This document shows positions 28,554 through 36,945 of a DNA stretch of 64,000 nucleotides, piece by piece; positions within the stretch are counted from its first letter, which is position 1, and every line of letters starts with the position of its first letter. This DNA comes from SZUA-38 sp965212525 (GTDB lineage Bacteria; Pseudomonadota; Gammaproteobacteria; Xanthomonadales; SZUA-38): assembly GCA_965212525.1 (NCBI GenBank), contig CBDBVC010000049.1, forward strand, positions 140,649-204,648, read 5' to 3'. The position numbers were made by a program, and so were the translations under genes. The notes beneath the pieces were generated by a model, which did not search any database, was not told the origin of the DNA, and saw nothing but the letters and a program-made list of their open reading frames with translations.

Positions 28554-29118
28554 TCATGTGCTCCGCCAGTTTGACCAGTGCTCTGGAAACATACATGCGT
28601 GCGGCATTGGCCGATGTCTTGCCGATCTCGCTGGCCACTTCGGCGAAACTCAGTCCGAATTCGAGCCGCAGTACTACAGCATGTTTTTCCATCGGTTTCA
28701 GCTGATCCAGTGCCGCGTCGTATTCGATAAGGCTGTCCAGGTCAGGCTCATTCGAAAACCGCGAGATCTGCAGATGCTCGGCTTCAAGTGGCAATTTGTC
28801 ATTGCGGTGTTCGCGACGGCGAAATTCCATATTGATGCAATTGATGAAGATCTGTCTCAGATAGGCCAGAAAGGCGCCTGGTCTGCGTGATTCAAATTGA
28901 TCAATTCTTGCCAGTCCACGCACGAGCGTTTCCTGGATGAAATCCTGCGTTTCAGAAACGCCTCGCATGGAGGAGGGCAGTCGGCGATGTGCCCAGCGGG
29001 TCAGAATGGGTGTCACAGACCGCAACAGTTCGTCACGTGCATTGTTGTCTCCACAGCGTATGCGATTGATCAGCATGGCCGTAGTGGACAAGTTGGATTG
29101 AGATTCAGCAGTCAGCAT
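28543..29118 (-). CDS. ECF-family RNA polymerase sigma factor
   Basis: This 191-residue sigma-70-like factor has region 2 (LLRSVTPILTRWAHRRLP, DFIQETLVRGLARI, FLAYLRQIFINC) and region 4 (LKPMEKHAVVLRLEFGLSFA, then EVASEIGKTSANAARMYVSRA). It belongs to the ECF type found next to Ser/Thr kinases rather than membrane anti-sigma factors. It overlaps the TPR kinase by 11 bases, so kinase signalling probably controls it. It is divergent from the SBBP surface protein 175 bases away, its most likely target. No promoter motif for it could be defined by eye. Confidence 0.93.
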   Translation of the reverse strand: MLTAESQSNLSTTAMLINRIRCGDNNARDELLRSVTPILTRWAHRRLPSSMRGVSETQDFIQETLVRGLARIDQFESRRPGAFLAYLRQIFINCINMEFRRREHRNDKLPLEAEHLQISRFSNEPDLDSLIEYDAALDQLKPMEKHAVVLRLEFGLSFAEVASEIGKTSANAARMYVSRALVKLAEHMNEP

Positions 29119-29292
29119 AGTTAATGATTTCAGCGCCTTGTAAAAACTTCCTGATTAATGGCTGAGATTCATCCATGGACAGACATCAGCCGATTTTCAT
29201 CAATCGGATCAATTTCCGACTGTTTTGTGCGTTTTTGATCCGCCACCGCAATACCCCATTCACACAATCTGTAAATGATTCAGGGGATCAAA

Positions 29293-32200
29293 GTGAACAA
29301 GCAAATTGAAAAATGGCAAAAGCGACAAACGAATCGACCGTACTGGATGCTGTGGTTTGGCATCCTGATTTCGGGTTACGGCTGGGCTGCTGTGGATGAA
29401 ACTCGCCTCGATAAACAAGCCCTGAGCGAGACAACCATCCCTTTCGTTCGCAATCAGGGTCAACTCGATCACGAGGTAGCCTTTGTCGCACAGACATTCA
29501 CCGGACCGGTATACGTGACGCATGATGGACGAATCGTCACCGATGTGAGCGAAACCGTTCAGACCGATGACATGCAGCGACGAAGCGGAGTCGCGATCCA
29601 CGAGAAGGTAGTCACAGAAATGCCCATCGTCGTGACCGGTCAATCCAGATCTGCCATCCAGGTGAATCACATCACGGGTCCGGATGCCAGCATCTTCACA
29701 CCGGATGTGTACAGGAACCTCTCCCTCGGTGAAATCTATCCTGGCATCAGCCTCAAACTGCAGGCTAAGGGTCACAATGTCGAGAAACTCTATCATGTCG
29801 CTGCCGGCAGTGACCCAATGCAGATCAGCATGTCTCTGGAAGGACAGCGAGCGCTGTCAGTGAACCCGAATGGCCTGCTGCAGCTGGAAACCGAACATGG
29901 TGACATTCTCTATTCGGCACCAGTCGCATGGCAGACCATTGACGGTGTGCGCAGGGATATCAGCGTTGTCTATCAACTGCAGGGTACATCACGATACGGC
30001 TTCGAGCTGGGCCAGTATGACCCAGATCATGAGCTGATCATCGATCCATTGATTGCGGGGACCTTCATCGGCAGCACTCAACGCGATGAAATTACGGAAG
30101 TCGCCAGTCTGGGAGGTGATGTCTACATCGCAGGCCTGACTGAAAATGGCAGCTTCCCAACCACACCGGGTGCCTATAACGAAACCATCACAAACGGCAA
30201 CACGGCCTGGTTTGTCTCGAGGCTGAGCCCGGACCTGAGCACCCTGGTTGCATCCACATTCATAGGTAACAACCTGTTCGTTGACGGAATCGCTTTTAAT
30301 GCCACGGAGATGGAGCTGACATCCAATGCCGTATACCTGATGGGCAGGGCCTCTTCAGGCTCACTGCCTGTTTCCGTGTCGAGCTTCGACGGCAGCTTTA
30401 ACGGCGCATCAGATCTTTATCTGGCCCGTCTGAACCTGGATCTGAGCATGTTGACCGGGTCAACCTATCTGGGCGGCACAGAACAGGATTATGGTTATGA
30501 CATGGATCATGACCCCAGCAATGACAGCATTTGCGTGACTGGATACACGCTGTCTACCGATTTCCCTGTCACTGCGGGTGTTCACGACACCACTTTCAAC
30601 GGCAGCAATGACGTCTTCGTCAGTTGTCTGAGTGGCGACCTGGGGTCACTACTGAAATCAACCTATCTTGGTGACGTCTCAAGCGATATAGGGCATGCCA
30701 TCGAAACCTTCAATGGCCTGGTCTGGGTGGCCGGCACCACCGGTTCAAACAATTTCCCCACGCTGAACGGATTCCAGAACAGTCCCATTGGTTCATCCGA
30801 TGGATTCGTGACGCTGCTTTTCAATGATTTCTCAATACTGGCGTCAACCTTTGTGGGCACCACCAGCAATGACACCATCCAGGCCATCGAATTGTCGGGT
30901 GGTTCGATCTATGCCGTGACCACTGCAAATACCGGCATTGGAATCGATACCAGCGGCGGTGCCGACAGCAGTCACAATGGTGCTGCTGATGTGCTCGTGA
31001 TTCGGATGCAGAGCCTTTTGTCGACGTTTCAGAATGCCAGTTTTTACGGATCAAACGGTATCGAAGCCGTGCATGATCTCAAGGTGGATGCCAATGGTGA
31101 TGTCTATGTCTATGGCCGCACCACATCAACGGCACTGCCGACATCCATCGACGCATTTCAGTCATTCAGAACAGGTTTTGATGACGCTTTCGTGGCGGTA
31201 TTCAATTCGACACTCACCAGTCTCGACTACGCGACCTATCTGAGAGCAGATCTGGAAACAGGGCGTACCAAGCGATTCGCTCTGGCTGCACCGGGCAGCC
31301 TGTACCTGCCTGCGCGGGCCAGTGCAACATCCAATGTCATCGTGACTCCCGGAGCGTTTTCCACGACGGTCAATGGTTCAGGTGACGAGGTCGATGGACT
31401 GATCAATCACCTGATCATCGACGGCAGCGTCACCCAGGTGAGCGCCGGATCATCACTGGTCACGATTGATACGGATGAGAACGAGGCAAGCGTGACGATC
31501 GACGTCATGAGGACAGGCAATCTGGCCGGCGTGACAGTGCTGAACTACAGCACCTCGGACATTACGGCGATGGCAGGGCAGGATTATCAGTCTGAATTCG
31601 GTTCGCTGAGATGGAACCCGGGTGAGGGCGATACCAGGCAGATCATCATCAACCTGATCGATGATGAGATTGATGAGCTCGATGAACAGTTTGGATTTCA
31701 GCTCAATGCCGTCGCCGGCGCAACAATTGCCTTGTTTGGCGGCTCGAGAACCATCAACATCACTGATAACGATATGGCAGGCGTACTGGTCAGCCCAACA
31801 TCAGGGTTAGAAATCAGTGAACTGCCCGACATGGCACAGTTTGATGTGTCGCTGTTGTCTGAGCCGGCCAACCCACCTGTCAACATTACCTTCAGCAGCA
31901 CCGATACCACCGAGGGCCAGCTGATGGGCGCCATGCCCAATGGCGATCTGAACCTGTCATTTGATGCCGGCAACTGGAATATTCCTCAAGCGGTCATGGT
32001 TTCCTCGGTGGATGATGACGTTGATGATGGTGATCAGCCGTTTACTGTACTGGGACTGCAGATAGTGAACCCTGACCCGTTCTACAATGGCATCAACGTT
32101 GACGATGTCGATCTGACGACGATTGACGATGATACTGCCGGCTTTGAGTATACCCCCGTCGGTGATCCGCTGGTGACGACTGAAGCCGGTGGCATCGACA

Positions 32201-32916
32201 ATTTCAATCTGCGCCTGACGTCCGAACCTGAAGCCAATGTCGGTATCGGATTGTCGCTGGACAGCAATGGTGTCGGTGAAGGCATGATTTCGCCAATCTC
32301 ACTGATGTTCACTGCCGCAAACTGGGATTCCTTCCAGCCCGTGACCGTGACGGGAGTCGACGACATGATCATCGACGGCGATCAGCAATACAACATACTC
32401 GTCAATGCCAGCAGCAGTGATCCCAACTATGTGTTCATCGCCGAGCCTGGACCTCTGGTGGTGAATCTCGATGACGATGCCATTTCGACCGATCTGAGCG
32501 TGACGGTCACCAACAATGTCAATCAGGTCACACCGGGTGAGGCGATCACCTACAGTGTCGTGGTCAGCAATCTGTCGTCAGAAGACGTTTTCGCTGCACC
32601 CGTCAGCAGTAGCTCGTTGAATCTGCCAGAGTCAATGATCAGCTGGACTTGTGGTCCATTGATTGGTGTCGCCACCTGTCTTGATGCCACGGGGAGTGGT
32701 CAGATCATGACGACGGTGGCTACCACTTCTGGTGCATCAGTGATGTTTACGGTTACGGCCATGGCCGCGAACATGCCCAATCAGCAAGCCGAATTCAGCG
32801 TGCAGGTTGACGTGCCTGCCGGATTCTCGGATTCCAATCCGGTTGACAATTTTGATATGGACTCCGACCTGATTTTTGTCGAAGACATCTTTGAAGACGG
32901 TTTTGAGACACCTTAG
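29293..32916 (+). CDS. Secreted SBBP-repeat / Calx-beta / DUF11 protein with Phe-Glu tail
   Basis: This is a surface or secreted protein of about 1,207 residues. After a signal-like helix (YWMLWFGILISGYGWAA) comes the N-terminal domain common to SBBP proteins (FVRNQGQLDHEVAF). SBBP propeller repeats follow to about residue 690, with units such as GSTYLGGTEQDYGY and KSTYLGDVSSDIG. Next is a Calx-beta domain (LNYSTSDITAMAGQDYQSEF), two related immunoglobulin-like repeats (FEYTPVGDPLVTTEAGG) and a DUF11 domain (LSVTVTNNVNQVTPGEAITY). The tail ends IFEDGFETP, close to that of the 24.3-kb protein. The GTG at 29293 with an AGGGG site is the likelier start; an in-frame ATG lies at 29275. It is divergent from the sigma/kinase pair. 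Confidence 0.9.
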   Translation: MNKQIEKWQKRQTNRPYWMLWFGILISGYGWAAVDETRLDKQALSETTIPFVRNQGQLDHEVAFVAQTFTGPVYVTHDGRIVTDVSETVQTDDMQRRSGVAIHEKVVTEMPIVVTGQSRSAIQVNHITGPDASIFTPDVYRNLSLGEIYPGISLKLQAKGHNVEKLYHVAAGSDPMQISMSLEGQRALSVNPNGLLQLETEHGDILYSAPVAWQTIDGVRRDISVVYQLQGTSRYGFELGQYDPDHELIIDPLIAGTFIGSTQRDEITEVASLGGDVYIAGLTENGSFPTTPGAYNETITNGNTAWFVSRLSPDLSTLVASTFIGNNLFVDGIAFNATEMELTSNAVYLMGRASSGSLPVSVSSFDGSFNGASDLYLARLNLDLSMLTGSTYLGGTEQDYGYDMDHDPSNDSICVTGYTLSTDFPVTAGVHDTTFNGSNDVFVSCLSGDLGSLLKSTYLGDVSSDIGHAIETFNGLVWVAGTTGSNNFPTLNGFQNSPIGSSDGFVTLLFNDFSILASTFVGTTSNDTIQAIELSGGSIYAVTTANTGIGIDTSGGADSSHNGAADVLVIRMQSLLSTFQNASFYGSNGIEAVHDLKVDANGDVYVYGRTTSTALPTSIDAFQSFRTGFDDAFVAVFNSTLTSLDYATYLRADLETGRTKRFALAAPGSLYLPARASATSNVIVTPGAFSTTVNGSGDEVDGLINHLIIDGSVTQVSAGSSLVTIDTDENEASVTIDVMRTGNLAGVTVLNYSTSDITAMAGQDYQSEFGSLRWNPGEGDTRQIIINLIDDEIDELDEQFGFQLNAVAGATIALFGGSRTINITDNDMAGVLVSPTSGLEISELPDMAQFDVSLLSEPANPPVNITFSSTDTTEGQLMGAMPNGDLNLSFDAGNWNIPQAVMVSSVDDDVDDGDQPFTVLGLQIVNPDPFYNGINVDDVDLTTIDDDTAGFEYTPVGDPLVTTEAGGIDNFNLRLTSEPEANVGIGLSLDSNGVGEGMISPISLMFTAANWDSFQPVTVTGVDDMIIDGDQQYNILVNASSSDPNYVFIAEPGPLVVNLDDDAISTDLSVTVTNNVNQVTPGEAITYSVVVSNLSSEDVFAAPVSSSSLNLPESMISWTCGPLIGVATCLDATGSGQIMTTVATTSGASVMFTVTAMAANMPNQQAEFSVQVDVPAGFSDSNPVDNFDMDSDLIFVEDIFEDGFETP

Positions 32917-32922
32917 CGGAAG

Positions 32923-32958
32923 GACCGGACAACATGACTCCCACCGTGTTGTCCGGTC
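32923..32958 (+). terminator. Long hairpin right after the SBBP gene
   Basis: The arms GACCGGACAACATG and CGTGTTGTCCGGTC pair over 14 bp with one G-T pair and an 8-base loop. It begins seven bases after the stop codon. There is no T tract, so it may be an mRNA-end stabiliser or a weak terminator. Confidence 0.55.
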
Positions 32959-33065
32959 ATGCGAAGATCTATCAGGCTTCCACTGATCCCGTGATCATGG
33001 CATCACACACCTGATACCCCTGGTCGCAAGACAGCGGCGTGTGATGCAACACGGGCGGGAAGGGT

Positions 33066-33096
33066 GCGGAAACAGGATGGTTTCCGCATTTTTTTT
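33066..33096 (+). terminator. Rho-independent terminator
   Basis: GCGGAAAC, loop AGGATG, GTTTCCGC makes a perfect 8-bp stem, followed by A and eight T. It ends transcription of the SBBP gene. Confidence 0.88.
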
Positions 33097-33235
33097 GCGT
33101 GTCCGACGGCCAGCACAGTGACAGCTAGAAGTGGCTCACAATGGATGAATACGCCTGAATCAAAGCCAATGCCGGGATGCGCAGATCGATAACTGAATTC
33201 ACGTGATCTGGACAGCACGTTGATAGTTTGGTGTC

Positions 33236-35053
33236 ATGACCACCATGGAAACGATCATGACTCCCATGCGACACCTGGTTCTTCTTGTCATCACGCTGTT
33301 CTGCTGCACGGCTTCGGCTTCTGAAATTGACTCGAATCACAGTTGGCAGACCGACGCCGACAGACTCACTCAATTGTTACTCGAAGTACATGCGGCACCT
33401 GTATCCTGGACAGACCGTGAAAAGCTGACCGGTCAACTGGCCACGACTCGGAAAGTCATCACCGGCACTGAATCCATGGAAGTCAAGGCGGCTTCGATCC
33501 TGGCTGCCGTCGCAGCCCTGCAAGATGGGCACTCCATCATGGATTCCGGGTCGCGTTACGAGATTTTCGGATACGCCGGTTTCTCCTGCGAAGTGTTCGA
33601 CGATGGCGTCTTTCTGGTCAGGGTACCGGAACAGCAGCCCGAACTGCTCGGTGCCGAGATCACGGCGATTGGTGATCACCCCATCACAGATGTTCTGGAC
33701 GAGCTCAGACCCTATGTGCCACATGCCGTCGAAAGCCGTTTTCGACGCTGGGCCTGTTCCTACCTGCATTTGCCGGGACTGCTATCAGTCATTGGAATAT
33801 CGGATAACCCATCTGAAACGGTGCTGACGCTGAAAAAGCAAGATGGCGTAGTCATCACGCAAAACTTCACACGCCAGACGGCAGAACAGAGCGAGACCAC
33901 CGTTCGTGTCGGCATTGATCAGTTGAAGCTGCCACAACGGCTGAGAGAAAAACACGATGAAGCCTACTATGGCTTCGAGCTGCTGGACGATGGCAGGGCC
34001 CTATACTTCGATTACAACCGGGTCGGCAACGATGAATCCGAACCCTACTGGGAAATTGATGCGCGATTCTTTGCTGCGCTGGATGAGAGCAAGGCCACAC
34101 GTCTCATCATCGACATGCGGGACAACGGCGGGGGTGGCTATCAGTACGGTGTCTGGCTGGTCAGTGGCCTGCTGGCTCGTGATCGTTTCCTGAAACCGGG
34201 TGCCCTGATTGTTCTGACCGAGAAACGGACGTTCTCGGCCGCCATGCAGGTACTCAACGACCTACAATCGAGAGCAGGGGCGATCATCGTCGGCGGTAAC
34301 ACGGGAGACCGACCACATGCCCCGGGCGATCCGAAGTCACATCAGCTGCCGCATTCAGGTATCGAGCTCGAGATCTCGAGCCGTTTTCATCGATCATCCT
34401 ATCCTCAGGATGACCGCAAGGCATTCGAGCCGGATGTACGCTTTCCAGACACATTTGCTGACCGGCTCAAGGGCCAAGATCCGGCACTGGATTACGCACG
34501 GCGTTATCTGTTTGATCCCAGTGACAGTGAGACATGTCGCACCGATGATGATGATCTGAGACGTTATGACTATGGCGGCGGCGCCCAGCTTGTCATCGAC
34601 TGCTCGTCCCGTGGCACCCTGGAAGCAACCGTGGCTGGTGTCTTTTCCACCAACCTGAACAGGATCCACGACACGATGTACGACAGTCGAATACCAGGCT
34701 TGCGCTTTCTGCTGGATGACAAGGGTCCGGCACGATTGATCTCGCCCTCAGGGCAGGTCACTGAACTGAAGCCGATTGAGTCGACTGAACCCAGCCTTTG
34801 GGAGCGAATCTACAGCGGTGATACCAAACAGACCGCTCCGACGCTGATCGAACTGCATCGGGCGAATCCGGATAACGACAGGCTCAGCGACCCTGCGCTC
34901 ACCAGTGAGGCCATCAATATCTACTACACCATCAAGAATGCCAGCGGTCGTGACGCGGCCAGGAAGGCCACCGCACTATTTCTGAGGACCTGCATTCAGA
35001 TTCATGGCGAAGCTGCTGAAAACTGTCGTTTTTCTTTGAGATTCTATGAGTAG
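33236..35053 (+). CDS. Exported S41-like (C-terminal processing type) peptidase
   Basis: This 605-residue protein has a signal peptide (HLVLLVITLFCCTASASE). The S41 core is recognisable: RLIIDMRDNGGGGYQYG, LIVLTEKRTFSAAMQ with the candidate nucleophile Ser in TFSAA, and IIVGGNTGDRP. A PDZ-like segment precedes it (LLGAEITAIGDHPITDVL). The C-terminal 150 residues are extra and unrecognised, with several cysteines. Several in-frame ATGs exist (33236, 33257, 33266); the third gives the most compact signal peptide. The gene converges with the arylsulfatase. Confidence 0.78.
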   Translation: MTTMETIMTPMRHLVLLVITLFCCTASASEIDSNHSWQTDADRLTQLLLEVHAAPVSWTDREKLTGQLATTRKVITGTESMEVKAASILAAVAALQDGHSIMDSGSRYEIFGYAGFSCEVFDDGVFLVRVPEQQPELLGAEITAIGDHPITDVLDELRPYVPHAVESRFRRWACSYLHLPGLLSVIGISDNPSETVLTLKKQDGVVITQNFTRQTAEQSETTVRVGIDQLKLPQRLREKHDEAYYGFELLDDGRALYFDYNRVGNDESEPYWEIDARFFAALDESKATRLIIDMRDNGGGGYQYGVWLVSGLLARDRFLKPGALIVLTEKRTFSAAMQVLNDLQSRAGAIIVGGNTGDRPHAPGDPKSHQLPHSGIELEISSRFHRSSYPQDDRKAFEPDVRFPDTFADRLKGQDPALDYARRYLFDPSDSETCRTDDDDLRRYDYGGGAQLVIDCSSRGTLEATVAGVFSTNLNRIHDTMYDSRIPGLRFLLDDKGPARLISPSGQVTELKPIESTEPSLWERIYSGDTKQTAPTLIELHRANPDNDRLSDPALTSEAINIYYTIKNASGRDAARKATALFLRTCIQIHGEAAENCRFSLRFYE

Positions 35054-35122
35054 TTTCGTTCTCGGTGGCTGACTGCTGACTGGACAGTGTGCAACAGCCA
35101 GCCACCTGATGATACGGACCGA

Positions 35123-36655
35123 CTATTGTCGTGATCGTTGTGTCTGCAACTGCTGCAACACTTTCTCGACACTAAGTGAACCCACAGCCTGACTGGGTGG
35201 ATAATCCTTGAATGTGGCCAGGAATTCTCCGACGTACGCCTGAGCGGGTACAAACAGCCACATCTGGTCACCAAGCCATCGTGTGTAAAGCGCCGCATCG
35301 GGCGTCACTTCGAAGGGGTCCTGCCTGAGATTGATCACCAGTGGCCAGCTGGGTGATTTTCTGTACGCTTCATTGATCGCACCCTCCATCACAGTGAAGT
35401 GGATTTTCCAGTCCTGATAGCGAACCGCATTCAGGTTGCCACCGGCATCAAAGTAGAAAATCTCATTACGCAGGCCAGGCCCTTTGCCTGAAAGCAACTC
35501 AGTCTGGTTATATCCGTCAAGATGCGTTCGGAAGCGCTTTCCGGCCGCCTTGTGGTTTCCCTTGAGCAGCTTTGCCTTGATGTCCGGATCACCTGCAGCT
35601 GCCATCAGGGTCGGCACCCAGTCTTCGTGTGAGAAGATATCATTGATGACAGTTCCGGGTTTGACTGTACCCGGCCAGCGGACTGCCGCCGGTACTCTGA
35701 AACCGCCTTCCCAGGTTGTCCCTTTTTCGCCGCGAAACGGAATCGTACCGCCGTCAGGCCAGGTGAATTTTTCAGCGCCATTGTCGGTCGAATAGACAAC
35801 GATGGTGTTATCCGCAATCCCCATTTCATCCAGTTTGTCGAGCACGATACCGATATCGTAATCATGTTGTGCCATGCCATCGGCATAGAGGCCGTGACCG
35901 GTCTTGCCGTCCCATTCCGGACTGAGTCGTGTCCAGACATGCATGCGGGTTGAATTGAGCCAGACGAAGAATGGCTTTTCATCATCCACCGCTTTTTGCA
36001 TGAATTCCAAAGCTGCGTCGCGAAACTCCTCATCGGCTGTTTCCATGCGTTTTCGTGTCAACGGTCCTGTATCCTCAATGCGGCCATCGGCATAAGAACG
36101 GATCACCCCTCGAGGACCAAACTTTTCGTGAAACTCCTTGTTCTTGGGGTAGTGGTAGGTTTCAGGTTCTTCTTCGGCATTGAGGTGGTAAAGATTGCCG
36201 AAAAATTCATCAAAACCGTGGTTTGTCGGCAGGAACTCATCAAGGTCACCCAGGTGGTTCTTGCCAAACTGCCCGCTGACATAGCCGTGTGGTTTCAGTA
36301 GTTCAGCCAAGGTGGGGTCCTGAGGCTGCAAGCCCTGTTTCGATCCAGGCATGCCAATGGTCAGCAGGCCGGTACGAAACGGGTGTTGCCCGGTTATCAG
36401 TGCTGCGCGACCCGCGGTACAGCTTTGCTGTGCATAGTAATCGGTAAACAGCGCGCCTTCATTGGCAATTCGGTCAATATTGGGTGTGCTGCCACCCATC
36501 ATCCCGCGGTGATATGCACTGATGTTATACATACCAACATCATCACCAAAGATGATGAGGATATTGGGCTTGTCCTCGGCCGAGATCGCTGTACTGACCG
36601 CAAATAAAATTGCAGCTCCAGCAAACAGTAAATGCTTTATTCGGTCTGATTTCAT
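35123..36655 (-). CDS. Arylsulfatase (periplasmic)
   Basis: This 510-residue sulfatase hydrolyses sulfate esters. It has a signal peptide (MKSDRIKHLLFAGAAILFAVSTAISA). Metal-binding NILIIFGDDVGMYN comes first, then the formylglycine motif in QSCTAGRAALITGQHPFRTG. The motif is C-T-A-G-R, the C-x-A-x-R variant, so a cysteine-type sulfatase maturation enzyme would be needed; none is in this window. YSTDNGAEKFTWPDGG supplies the later metal and substrate residues. The ATG at 36655 follows GGGAGG; an 86-residue upstream in-frame extension lacks family character. It is divergent from the carbohydrate-binding-type protein. Confidence 0.95.
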   Translation of the reverse strand: MKSDRIKHLLFAGAAILFAVSTAISAEDKPNILIIFGDDVGMYNISAYHRGMMGGSTPNIDRIANEGALFTDYYAQQSCTAGRAALITGQHPFRTGLLTIGMPGSKQGLQPQDPTLAELLKPHGYVSGQFGKNHLGDLDEFLPTNHGFDEFFGNLYHLNAEEEPETYHYPKNKEFHEKFGPRGVIRSYADGRIEDTGPLTRKRMETADEEFRDAALEFMQKAVDDEKPFFVWLNSTRMHVWTRLSPEWDGKTGHGLYADGMAQHDYDIGIVLDKLDEMGIADNTIVVYSTDNGAEKFTWPDGGTIPFRGEKGTTWEGGFRVPAAVRWPGTVKPGTVINDIFSHEDWVPTLMAAAGDPDIKAKLLKGNHKAAGKRFRTHLDGYNQTELLSGKGPGLRNEIFYFDAGGNLNAVRYQDWKIHFTVMEGAINEAYRKSPSWPLVINLRQDPFEVTPDAALYTRWLGDQMWLFVPAQAYVGEFLATFKDYPPSQAVGSLSVEKVLQQLQTQRSRQ

Positions 36656-36945
36656 GGTTCCTCCCACTTTAAAATGTCGAACGTACGCGGCCGAGTCTTT
36701 GAATATCACATTCCGGCTACATTCCCGATACCGACAGTAACACGGTTCAAGAATTGTTTCAGAAGATAATCCAGATAGTGCAAATTGAGCCATGAACGGT
36801 CCACAACATCCTTGACAATTATCAGGTACACTGAGACTCGTGTGAGTCCATGCGAGGTTCCATGGCCAGAGTTCCATAACGATCAAACTGAACCATAGCC
36901 ACGGCCATGACAAGATTTAAAGTTACACAAAACAAGGAATTAGAG

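Larger units (their letters stand above)
32917..33235. other. Intergenic region carrying two hairpins
   Basis: About 320 bases between the SBBP gene and the S41-like gene. It holds a long hairpin without a T tract at 32923-32958 and a classical terminator at 33066-33096, listed separately. The remaining 140 bases before the next start must contain its promoter. No other structure is evident. Confidence 0.5.
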
